A program made the translations under genes and the position numbers. The notes below the pieces were generated by a model. The model was not told where the DNA came from, made no database searches, and saw only the letters and a program-made list of their open reading frames with translations. A stretch of DNA of 64,000 nucleotides from NCBI GenBank assembly GCA_020402865.1, contig JADBYT010000001.1, positions 1 through 64,000 on the forward strand, written 5' to 3'. Each line of letters starts with the position of its first letter. Positions within the stretch are counted from its first letter, which is position 1. This DNA is from Bacteroidota bacterium (GTDB taxonomy: Bacteria > Bacteroidota > Bacteroidia > Palsa-965). Positions 26,517-33,838 of the stretch are shown piece after piece.

Positions 26517-26559
26517 ACCCGGTTGTTTACAATCCTTGCCGATCATTCAACAACCGGGT
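26517..26559 (-). terminator. Long hairpin downstream of the small membrane protein gene
   Basis: ACCCGGTTGTT (26517-26527) pairs with AACAACCGGGT (26549-26559), 11 perfect pairs. It lies 12 bases beyond the stop of the 48-residue gene on its strand and is followed there by TTTATT, so it is a plausible terminator. Confidence 0.5.
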
Positions 26560-26570
26560 CCCACACACAC

Positions 26571-26717
26571 TCAGGAAAAAATTAACTGTATAATGCTGTA
26601 AAGAATAATACCCACACAAGCAAGACCAAAAATGAATCCCATAGTACCGAGTCCGTCCACATGATATTCATGTCTATTTTGCATATTGTCTTTTCGGATA
26701 ACATCGTGCCTTTTCAT
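26571..26717 (-). CDS. 48-residue single-helix membrane protein
   Basis: A short ATG-to-TGA frame in otherwise gene-free DNA encodes a charged, His-rich N-terminus (MKRHDVIRKDNMQNRHEYH), then a glycine-containing hydrophobic helix (MGFIFGLACVGIILYSIIQL). Three signs favour a real gene. A consensus TACGTTTG -7 box stands three bases before the ATG. A hairpin terminator follows the stop. The hydrophobic stretch has the right length for one membrane pass. I know no family for it. Its upstream region also carries one of the ACATCCCC stem-loop elements (26828-26864). Confidence 0.5.
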   Translation of the reverse strand: MKRHDVIRKDNMQNRHEYHVDGLGTMGFIFGLACVGIILYSIIQLIFS

Positions 26718-26720
26718 AAC

Positions 26721-26728
26721 CAAACGTA
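26721..26728 (-). promoter_or_regulatory. Promoter -7 box TACGTTTG before the 48-residue gene
   Basis: The minus-strand sequence fits TAnnTTTG exactly and is three bases from the ATG at 26717. No TTG -33 element is visible. Confidence 0.4.
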
Positions 26729-26827
26729 TTTAGAAGGTGAATAGTATTTATGACTTAATATTTACTTCTGACTAAATAATGCAGTAAGTAAAAAAAGATA
26801 CAAGTAAAAAGAAAGAAGGCAGTACCT

Positions 26828-26864
26828 GTTTGAATATGTAACATCCCCACGTACACACACAAAC
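26828..26864 (-). repeat. ACATCCCC stem-loop element 1
   Basis: GTTTG and CAAAC frame a loop that contains ACATCCCC (26841-26848). The 20 bases 26837-26856 recur exactly at 29275-29294. On the minus strand the element reads GTGGGGATGT and lies about 110-145 bases upstream of the 48-residue gene. Confidence 0.5.
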
Positions 26865-27332
26865 CTGTACGTCCTTCTGTTCTCCGTGTTTCAACGAACG
26901 TGTTTGATAATATGACGTTCAGGTATTGGAAACGTTGATTGAATTAACGTTTTTTAGTACTCGGCCGTTCACATTTTAACAACATCCGTATCACACAGTA
27001 TTGAGTTGAAGTGCTTCCAGTATGTCAGAGAACTTACTCTTATTAGTTGGCTTCTTTTTGTTTGGTGAAGCTTTCTATACAATAGTACGCGGACACGCTA
27101 TACAATGTTGTGGACTTTCAACAGGTGGCAAATGATTTGCTTCAGGCGGGACATTTTTTGCGATAAGTGGCAGTGGAATTTGTCGGTATGCTTTGCCTGT
27201 TGGTCTGTTTAGATTACTTGTTGGTCGATTTTGTAAATGAGTGGTAACTAACTGAAAAACAGGAAATTGTAGTATGTGGTGGTTGTAATTTGGCTGTCTA
27301 AAACGAATAAACGAGCAGTATCTGGCCCGGGT

Positions 27333-27374
27333 AAAAAAAACACGCCTGTCTGAATATATACTCAAACAGGCGTG
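27333..27374 (-). terminator. Intrinsic terminator of the 27397-29121 gene
   Basis: CACGCCTGT (27341-27349) pairs with ACAGGCGTG (27366-27374); on the minus strand an eight-T run follows. Confidence 0.85.
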
Positions 27375-27396
27375 CGTGCCGGGGCGTGGCCAAAAG

Positions 27397-29121
27397 TTAT
27401 TGTTTCACGAATCGCGCCTGGGCAATGGTTTGTCCGTCGGCAATGCGCAGGGTGTAAATGCCTGCGGGCAGGTTACTGATATTTACCTGCGAGGAGTTGC
27501 CCGCGGCTATCAGCCCGGTATCCACAGTGCGGCCGGTAATGTCTGTAATGATCCACGAAGCATTCGCAGCTTTCACTTCGTAGTTTACAAACACTACTGT
27601 GCTGGCCGGGTTCGGATACAGGCTGACAGTTCGCGTCGGGGTTAAAGATTGGTGGATGCCGGTGGGGTTTACCGTGTTGCATGCGCAGGGCGGTTGCGGA
27701 TCATACCAGTAGCGGGTGCTGTCGGCTACTTGCTGCAGGCGGGCTACGCTGCTTGCGGGGCCGTTGTTGCCGCGTGCATATAAATACGCATAGTCGAGGC
27801 AAAGCATTTCGCCGGCTTCAAATGTAAACGGACCCGATGTGCCTACACCACGTCGATCGCCAGGTGTTGAACCAGCCGAAACTTCATCCCACGGCGCCTG
27901 AGGAACCATGTTGGTGCCAAAGCCCTGCGGATCAGAACTGCCCGGAAACATAAAATGCGCCTGTGTAGTGCCGCCGTAGCCGTTGCCGCCATAGGTAAGC
28001 GGACTTGTATCACGCCAGTATGAAGTCATGTAGCCGTAGTATTGTGTGGTGTCGGTAGGATTTCCTCTCGGCGAGCCGTCATTATTATAGTACATGAACC
28101 GGTTCACTTTGCAGTATTCGCCGGCTTCATCCACAGCGCCGTCGTAATCGTTATCAATTCCGTCGCCGGCATCAGCCTGCGGGCCGCGCAAAAACATGAT
28201 GCCCTGCGCCGGCGGATTGGCTCCGTAAGTGCCGGTTCCCGGTGCGCTGTTGCCACCATCGTTTACAGCGCCGTTGTAACCATACACCATTCCACGCAAT
28301 ACATCACTGCCAATGAAATCATCACCATACGCACCAATATCAAAATCGGCCCATTTACCTATAAACGTATTTACATAGTCATTCGTGGAGCGATTGTACA
28401 CACGGTAATTGATAAACACGGTACTGTCGAGCCAGTTGCCCGGACGGCTGTAGGCGTAAACCGTCATGTGTATTTCGGTCTTAAACTTGCGTCCGCCGGT
28501 TTCGGTGTGCACATCGCGGTCGTCGTTATAGATGGCAAAGATCATCTGGTCGCCTTTGATGCAGGGGTATTCGCCCTGCATAGGTTCGTAGAGACCATTC
28601 TGATTCAGATCCACAAATGCGGCAAGCATGGTGGCTTGTCCCTGATTCGTATCGCCGTTGCCGGGCCATGTGGTAATTACGGCCGGAATGGTATAATTAG
28701 GATATAACGAAGGGTTGGCATACCAGTTCACAAAACTGTCGATCTGCGTTTTGTTTATTTTCCACACCTGTGCCCACTGGTTGTCAAAAGTGGTGTTATA
28801 GGCCGAAGGACTTGAAACCGGCCCGCCGAAAAAGTCAACACCCGCCTGCGAATATGTTTGTGCAGCCGTGTGCAGCAGGCCCGCTGTATCATAGCCGCCA
28901 ATCCACATGGCATCGGCATAAAAAGTATGTTTGTTTGAATTTGCGGGCACTTCATACTGCGGCCCGAATGTGGTGTAGTTGGTAAACAATGCGCCGTTTG
29001 AATTTACACCCGCATGTGCCTGATTGATATCAAGCACGGAATAACCCAGGGTCGATTGCGCCGAAAGGCTGTGAAATACTGCCGCAACCGCGGCGATACT
29101 GAGGAGTAATTTTTTATTCAT
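27397..29121 (-). CDS. Secreted protein with T9SS type A sorting domain
   Basis: The 574-residue protein has a signal peptide (ending LSAQ), a large domain without a family I can name, and a C-terminal sorting domain (VSLYPNPASTVVFVNYE to ARFVKQ). Visible pieces are a thrombospondin-3-like calcium loop (DAGDGIDNDYDGAVDEAGE), a second DLNQNGLYEP-type loop and many Trp/Tyr/Gly motifs (YGYMTSYWRDTSPLTYGGNG). These suggest a calcium-stabilised beta-rich surface protein. It lies downstream of the second LytTR/kinase operon on the same strand, across 470 bases of structured DNA, and may be under its control. That link is inference. Confidence 0.8.
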   Translation of the reverse strand: MNKKLLLSIAAVAAVFHSLSAQSTLGYSVLDINQAHAGVNSNGALFTNYTTFGPQYEVPANSNKHTFYADAMWIGGYDTAGLLHTAAQTYSQAGVDFFGGPVSSPSAYNTTFDNQWAQVWKINKTQIDSFVNWYANPSLYPNYTIPAVITTWPGNGDTNQGQATMLAAFVDLNQNGLYEPMQGEYPCIKGDQMIFAIYNDDRDVHTETGGRKFKTEIHMTVYAYSRPGNWLDSTVFINYRVYNRSTNDYVNTFIGKWADFDIGAYGDDFIGSDVLRGMVYGYNGAVNDGGNSAPGTGTYGANPPAQGIMFLRGPQADAGDGIDNDYDGAVDEAGEYCKVNRFMYYNNDGSPRGNPTDTTQYYGYMTSYWRDTSPLTYGGNGYGGTTQAHFMFPGSSDPQGFGTNMVPQAPWDEVSAGSTPGDRRGVGTSGPFTFEAGEMLCLDYAYLYARGNNGPASSVARLQQVADSTRYWYDPQPPCACNTVNPTGIHQSLTPTRTVSLYPNPASTVVFVNYEVKAANASWIITDITGRTVDTGLIAAGNSSQVNISNLPAGIYTLRIADGQTIAQARFVKQ

Positions 29122-29212
29122 ACGAATACGTTTTTACGCTGCCTGTTTCAGATAAAACAGCAGCAATTGTGAATGAGTAAAATGCGGGATGCGCGGGGAA
29201 AAGTATGAATAG

Positions 29213-29336
29213 ATGTCCGGGGGATCAGACAGTGCTTTAAAACCGGAAAGAGCGGGGGAACAGCAGACAGCCGATGTAACATCCCCACGTACACCGATCA
29301 TCAGACTGCTCCCCGGACATTGCTGTCCTGCTCTTT
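29213..29336. repeat. Interleaved inverted repeats
   Basis: Arm A ATGTCCGGGG (29213-29222) pairs with CCCCGGACAT (29311-29320). Arm B, AAAGAGC (29247-29253) plus ACAGCA (29260-29265), pairs with TGCTGT (29321-29326) plus GCTCTTT (29330-29336). The order A, B, A', B' means the two helices overlap as a pseudoknot or exclude each other. Confidence 0.6.
29254..29315 (-). repeat. ACATCCCC stem-loop element 2
   Basis: GGGG...GCAG (29254-29266) can pair with CTGCTCCCC (29307-29315) around a loop with ACATCCCC (29279-29286). It includes TCAGACT, also seen in element 4, and shares 20 bases exactly with element 1. It lies about 130-195 bases upstream of the T9SS gene on the minus strand. Confidence 0.5.
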
Positions 29337-29540
29337 GTCTTCAATTTTTTCAGCTAATCTCCGGACGTTCCCGGAGGTACTACATTGCAATTATACATAC
29401 ATCACCCATACCCCGATTCTTCTCTTTGATATGTGGCAGCAGGAAAGCCGTAAATGGAAAAAATAAACATGAAAACTGGCAATGCAAGTGCTTTCAGGTG
29501 TGGTGAAAGGTTAATTAGGCTTACCTGCGGTAATAAATGC

Positions 29541-29573
29541 ATCGAGGCGCAACTTGGGGTGTTGCGCCTCGAT
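29541..29573 (-). terminator. Hairpin after LytTR regulator 2
   Basis: The 13-base-pair perfect stem ATCGAGGCGCAAC (29541-29553) with 29561-29573 lies 18 bases past the regulator's stop. The T run is poor, so termination efficiency is uncertain. Confidence 0.65.
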
Positions 29574-29591
29574 AATAATTTGGTATGAAGT

Positions 29592-30341
29592 TTAGATTTT
29601 ATTTAGACGCTGCAGGAATGCATCTTTTTTACGGCGCGAAATTTCGATTTGCGAGCCGTCGGTCATTACTGCATAGCCGCCATCGGTTTTCAGATAGCGC
29701 ACCACGTGGTTGATATTGATGAGGTGATGATGGTGAACGCGGATGAAATCGTTTTCGGGCAGCAGATCTTCGTAATGTTTGAGGCTGGCTGATACGAGGA
29801 GTTTCTTTTTGCTTTCGAGGAAGAAGCTGGTGTAGCTGCCATCGGCTTCGCAGCGGATAATGTCTTTTACGTTTACAATTTCGTAGGCATTTCCGGTGGG
29901 CAGTGTAATTTTTGTGTACTGCTCAGAAGGCATGCGGAAGTTTTGCAGCAGGAACTTGAGGTTTTCGAGATTATCGTTGCCGCTTTGCTTTTTCACAATT
30001 TTATCTACCGCCGCCTTCAGCTCGTCGCCGTCGATGGGTTTGAGCAGATAGTCGATTGCGCTGTATTTAATAGCGCGCAGGGCATGCTGGTCTGAAGCTG
30101 TGGTAAAAATTACATCAAAGCCGGCCTGCGGCAATTGTTCGAGCAAATCGAAGCCGCTGCCGTCGGCCATTTCAATATCGAGAAAAACCAGTTTTGGGTT
30201 TACTTTTCGAATCAGCTCTACGCCCGAGGCCACAGCGTCGGCCGTAGCCACCACCTGCACATCCGGGCAATTTGTTTTCACTAATGTTTCCAGTACCTCG
30301 CGGCTCTTGGTTTCGTCTTCTACAATAACGGCAGTAATCAT
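29592..30341 (-). CDS. LytTR-family response regulator 2
   Basis: The 249-residue protein has a receiver domain with acidic residues EDE, phospho-acceptor Asp55 (LVFLDIEMADGSG) and Lys in LLKPIDG. The LytTR domain is recognisable from IIRCEADGSYTSFFL and FIRVHHHHLININHV. The gene follows the second propeller kinase gene by 48 bases and is its probable output. Compared with regulator 1 the receiver is clearly homologous but not a recent duplicate. Confidence 0.93.
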   Translation of the reverse strand: MITAVIVEDETKSREVLETLVKTNCPDVQVVATADAVASGVELIRKVNPKLVFLDIEMADGSGFDLLEQLPQAGFDVIFTTASDQHALRAIKYSAIDYLLKPIDGDELKAAVDKIVKKQSGNDNLENLKFLLQNFRMPSEQYTKITLPTGNAYEIVNVKDIIRCEADGSYTSFFLESKKKLLVSASLKHYEDLLPENDFIRVHHHHLININHVVRYLKTDGGYAVMTDGSQIEISRRKKDAFLQRLNKI

Positions 30342-30389
30342 AATGAGTCAGGTAATTGATGTGAATGAAATGTTTCGTGCGGCTGCAAA

Positions 30390-33335
30390 TTAGGAAACAG
30401 GTATGAATATATCAACACGTGTTCCGGCCGGCTCGTCGGCTTCGTCGTATAAGTCGGTGATAGACATGCTCAGGTTGCTTCCGTTCAGGCGGTTGATGAG
30501 TTCAAGCCGGTCGTTGGTAATTTTCATGCCTAACGATTTATGGTCTTTTTGTTTAGACAGTTGCCTGATTGAGCGAGAACGCTCACGGCCAATGCCATTA
30601 TCCACAATGCTGCACACCATTGTATTTTCCTGAAGCCGGAAGCTGAGGTTCAGTTTGCCGTTATCGCCGCGTGGCATGAGTCCGTGCAGGATTGCATTTT
30701 CAATGTAGGGCTGAAGCAGCATGGGTGGTATTTCAATGTAGTCGATGTCGATATCGTCTGAAATATCCACTTCCCAGGTAAACCGGTTTTCGAAACGCAG
30801 GGCTTCGAGGTCGAGATAGAGCTGGAGGTATTCAAGCTCCTCGCGCACGGTGAGTGCAGTTTTTTCGGAGTTGTAGAGGATGATGCGGATAAGGCGGGCA
30901 AATTTATTAAGGTATTTGCCGGCATCGGCCGATTTGTTGTTTAAGATAAAATGCTGAATGGAATTGAGCGAGTTGAATACAAAGTGCGGATTCATCTGCG
31001 CGCGCAGGGCTTTCAGCTCATTGCGCGACATGGCCACATGTGTTTCGGCTTCCAGCCGCTCGCGGCGTTTGATCTGGCGGATACGCAGCAGCACCACGGT
31101 AATGATAAGCAACAATGCCGCCGCCACAATGAGCAGCTGAAACCAGGTGCGCTGCCAGATGGGAGTTTGAATCACAAAAGTAAACTCAGCCGGCTGTGGC
31201 GACCAGAGGCCTTCGTTGTTGCTGCTGATTACTTTGAATTTGTATTTACCCGGAGGCAGGTTGGCATACGTGGCCGCATTTTCATGTGCAGCCGGCGACC
31301 AGGTTTTGTCGAATCCTTCGAGCTGATAGCGGTAGCGTACTTTGCCCGGCTGCGTTAAGCAAATACCTACAAACTCAAACGAAAGGTTGTTGTCGGAATA
31401 CGGCAACTCCACATTGTTTTGCAATGCGGTGTCCTGATAAAAAAGCCGGATGCCTGTAATGTTTGTTTTGGTATAGGCCGGGTTCATACGCTGCCGGGCC
31501 GGGTTGTAGCGTATCAATCCGTTTACCGTACCAAACCACATGATCCCTCTGCTGTCGAGCAGCGCACCGTTCGAGTTACATTCTACCCCCATAAAGCCTT
31601 CTTCCTTGCCCAGTGTGGTAATTTGTTTGGAGCCGTTGCGCCTGTAGGTTTCAAGGTCAAACCGGTTGAGGCCCTGATTGGTGCCTATCCACAAATAACG
31701 CTGTTCTTTATCAAGCAGCATGGCATACACCAGATCAGAATTCATCCCGTCGAGCTCTGAAATCTTATCGCCGCGTTTCCCGTCCCAGATAAACACCCCG
31801 TCGAGTGTACCAAAAAACATACGTCCGGTTTTATCCTGACAAATTGAAAAGTACGATTCTGTTTTCAGTCCGGTGAGTGAAGTCGCATCGGCAAACGTTT
31901 TCCCGTCAAACACATACAATCCGCCCAAATAGGTGCCTACCCAGATTTTACCATCAGCAGTTTCGGTGAGGTACCAGACATTGAATGCTTTTTTATTACC
32001 GGGAGGAATTTCGAAAGCGGTAAATTTTTCGTTTTCGAAAAGTGTAATGCCTTGTCCGCCGCCAATCCAAAGCCGCCCCTTCCGGTCGGTCATCAACGTA
32101 TTTACCGTATCGCTTTCCAGTCCGTTTTTTTTGGTGTATGTGGTAAAGCGTCCGTTTTTCCAGCGTGCCAGCCCGTTGCCGGTCCCAATCCACACTGATC
32201 CGTCGGGAGTGGTTTCGGCGTCGTTGGTGCGGTTTGAGGGGAGTCCGTCTTTTGTGGTATAGTTTACAAATTTCTCGTCATCGGCCATCTTAAACACGCC
32301 GCCGGTTTCGGAGCAGGCCCAGATGTTTCCGTCATTATCTTCCGTAACACCAAAAATGAAATAGTTGCTCAGGCCTTCGTGCACGCCGTAGCTGATAAAC
32401 GCATCACCCCGGTAGCGATACATGCCTGCATGTGTGCCCAGCCACAAACTGCCTTCATAGTCCTGGTAAATACAATCAATTTTTTCGGCATTAATATTTC
32501 GCGCTACCAGAATACGCCTTATCGTTTTGCCGTCCCACGCAAAAAGCCCGTTGCCTGCGCCAATCCAGGTGGTGTTTTCATTGTCGGTAAACAAGGCATT
32601 CACATCGGGCATATCCACGCTCGAAGGCGGCAGCAGCAGCCTGAACCGGCCTTCCTCAAAAATGAATATCCCGTCGGACGTGCCGGCCAGCAAATCGCCG
32701 TTTATGTCGTGTGCAATGGCTTTTACATCATTATTAAAAAGCGCCGGCATCGGGAAATGCGTAAACTGCCCGTCGGCATAACGGTAAATTCCGTTTCGCG
32801 TGCCGATCCAGAGTACCGATGTGTTTTTCTGTTCGTAAAGGCATAGTATTTCCTGTCGCCCTGGTCCTTGCGCGGAGAGCGAAATAAAATTGATGCCGTT
32901 GTAAAGCGTCAGTCCGCTTTCGGTGCCAAACCAAAGCGCACCAGTGGTTGTTTGAAGCAGGCAGTTTACGTGGTTTCCCGCAAGTCCGTTGGAAGCATTA
33001 AAGTTTTCAAACCTCCCGTTTCGAAGGCGGCTGGCTCCGTCAATGGTGCCTACCCACAGGTTTTTCTGTTTGTCTTCGGTTATGCCTGTTACCCAGTGGT
33101 TAGGCAATCCGTTGCGGGGTGAATAATTGCTGAACGTAAGCCCGTTAAACTGGCTCAAACCACCATACCCGCCCGACCAGAGGTAACCTTTACTGTCTTG
33201 AAAAATGGTGTAAACCTGCACAAAAGCCAGCCCGTCATCAACCGAGTAATTACGGAAATGCCTCGTTTGTGCAAAATCAGGCAGTGCTGCCAGCGAGAAC
33301 AGCCAGATCAAAAACAGGTTGAGGCGAAAGTGCAC
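30390..33335 (-). CDS. Propeller-type sensor histidine kinase (LytS-like core) 2
   Basis: From the GTG at 33335 the protein has 981 residues: signal peptide (FLIWLFSLAALPDFAQ), more than ten propeller repeats (TIFQDSKGYLWSGGYGGLSQF, YQDYEGSLWLGTHAGMYRY), a Y_Y_Y module (FKVISSNNEGLWSP), one membrane helix and a LytS-type kinase. The phospho-acceptor His is in MNPHFVFNSLNSIQH and the ATP site in PYIENAILHGL and DNGIGRERS. The frame is open to a TTG at 33419. GTG is preferred because it gives a normal signal peptide and follows TACGTTTC, a near-match to the -7 box, by seven bases. It should sense an extracellular or periplasmic ligand and signal to LytTR regulator 2. Confidence 0.9.
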   Translation of the reverse strand: MHFRLNLFLIWLFSLAALPDFAQTRHFRNYSVDDGLAFVQVYTIFQDSKGYLWSGGYGGLSQFNGLTFSNYSPRNGLPNHWVTGITEDKQKNLWVGTIDGASRLRNGRFENFNASNGLAGNHVNCLLQTTTGALWFGTESGLTLYNGINFISLSAQGPGRQEILCLYEQKNTSVLWIGTRNGIYRYADGQFTHFPMPALFNNDVKAIAHDINGDLLAGTSDGIFIFEEGRFRLLLPPSSVDMPDVNALFTDNENTTWIGAGNGLFAWDGKTIRRILVARNINAEKIDCIYQDYEGSLWLGTHAGMYRYRGDAFISYGVHEGLSNYFIFGVTEDNDGNIWACSETGGVFKMADDEKFVNYTTKDGLPSNRTNDAETTPDGSVWIGTGNGLARWKNGRFTTYTKKNGLESDTVNTLMTDRKGRLWIGGGQGITLFENEKFTAFEIPPGNKKAFNVWYLTETADGKIWVGTYLGGLYVFDGKTFADATSLTGLKTESYFSICQDKTGRMFFGTLDGVFIWDGKRGDKISELDGMNSDLVYAMLLDKEQRYLWIGTNQGLNRFDLETYRRNGSKQITTLGKEEGFMGVECNSNGALLDSRGIMWFGTVNGLIRYNPARQRMNPAYTKTNITGIRLFYQDTALQNNVELPYSDNNLSFEFVGICLTQPGKVRYRYQLEGFDKTWSPAAHENAATYANLPPGKYKFKVISSNNEGLWSPQPAEFTFVIQTPIWQRTWFQLLIVAAALLLIITVVLLRIRQIKRRERLEAETHVAMSRNELKALRAQMNPHFVFNSLNSIQHFILNNKSADAGKYLNKFARLIRIILYNSEKTALTVREELEYLQLYLDLEALRFENRFTWEVDISDDIDIDYIEIPPMLLQPYIENAILHGLMPRGDNGKLNLSFRLQENTMVCSIVDNGIGRERSRSIRQLSKQKDHKSLGMKITNDRLELINRLNGSNLSMSITDLYDEADEPAGTRVDIFIPVS

Positions 33336-33429
33336 GTGTTCCGAAACGTAATTGGTTTGGGTTAAAGATACTGTTTCCCGCCTGCGCAGGTATGCAAATA
33401 CCTCGGATAGCTGCAACAAAAAACAATCA

Positions 33430-33456
33430 ACAGGCGCACATCCCCATGTTACCTGT
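33430..33456 (-). repeat. ACATCCCC stem-loop element 3
   Basis: ACAGG (33430-33434) and CCTGT (33452-33456) frame a loop that contains ACATCCCC (33438-33445). It lies upstream of the second propeller kinase gene on the minus strand. Confidence 0.5.
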
Positions 33457-33492
33457 CAATTGTTTTCTTAGTGTGATTCATTTTGCGTTGAC

Positions 33493-33530
33493 CCGGAGCC
33501 TGACGCACATCCCCGTTTATCAGACTCCGG
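33493..33530 (-). repeat. ACATCCCC stem-loop element 4
   Basis: CCGGAGCCTGA (33493-33503) pairs with TCAGACTCCGG (33520-33530), 10 of 11 positions, around a 16-base loop that contains ACATCCCC (33507-33514). It is the best-formed of the four elements. Confidence 0.6.
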
Positions 33531-33838
33531 ATCTCGGCTTGTTGATCAATACAATGCAAACCTACATCCACACCGTTTGCTTCACAAATCAATTATTGAG
33601 CAAAATATACAGATCAAAGATATATTTTTATAGTATAATATATTGAAAATCATTTTAATACATGTGTTATGATTTGATATGTGCAGTCAAATAAAAAGAT
33701 CACCCATAAATATACATGTTAAAGGTGTAATTATTTGACGATTCACATGCGGTGGGAATGCCATATTTCTGCTAAATTGCTTTCTTAAAAGCTGTTTGAG
33801 ACAATAGTGTTCCGGTTTCCCGATTAAAAATTACTTAC

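Larger units (their letters stand above)
25800..26570. other. Gene-free region holding a hairpin array
   Basis: About 770 bases have no credible gene. The AT-rich flanks carry the seven TTACGG-loop hairpins listed separately and a small AACTGC/GCAGTT hairpin near 25850. The one open frame over the array (minus strand, ending at 26214) is a translation of the repeats. Confidence 0.6.
26718..27332. other. 615-bp region with no convincing gene
   Basis: It contains the promoter side of the 48-residue gene, one ACATCCCC element and an AAACGTT/AACGTTT hairpin with T run (26930-26955) that could end + strand transcripts. A 37-codon frame at 27022-27135 is weak. Nothing else was recognised. Confidence 0.5.
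29122..29591. other. 470-bp structured intergenic region
   Basis: It separates LytTR regulator 2 from the T9SS gene. It holds interleaved inverted repeats (29213-29336), an ACATCCCC element, a CTCCGG/CCGGAG hairpin at 29359-29376 and the terminator hairpin at 29541-29573. No coding frame is convincing. Confidence 0.6.
33336..33838. other. 503-bp divergent intergenic region
   Basis: It lies between the second propeller kinase and the 33839 gene. It carries ACATCCCC elements 3 and 4 on the kinase side and then about 250 very AT-rich bases (33590-33780) in front of the 33839 gene. No gene was seen. Confidence 0.55.

Noticed and set aside
27022-27135. 37-codon + strand frame with a hydrophobic N-terminal stretch
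   Set aside because: No promoter box, no terminator and an unremarkable C-terminal half; such frames are expected by chance in AT-rich DNA.
13105-33502. Exact 15-base match TTGACCCGGAGCCTG at 13105-13119 and 33488-33502
   Set aside because: A few 15-base matches are expected by chance in 64 kb on two strands, and the first lies within coding sequence.
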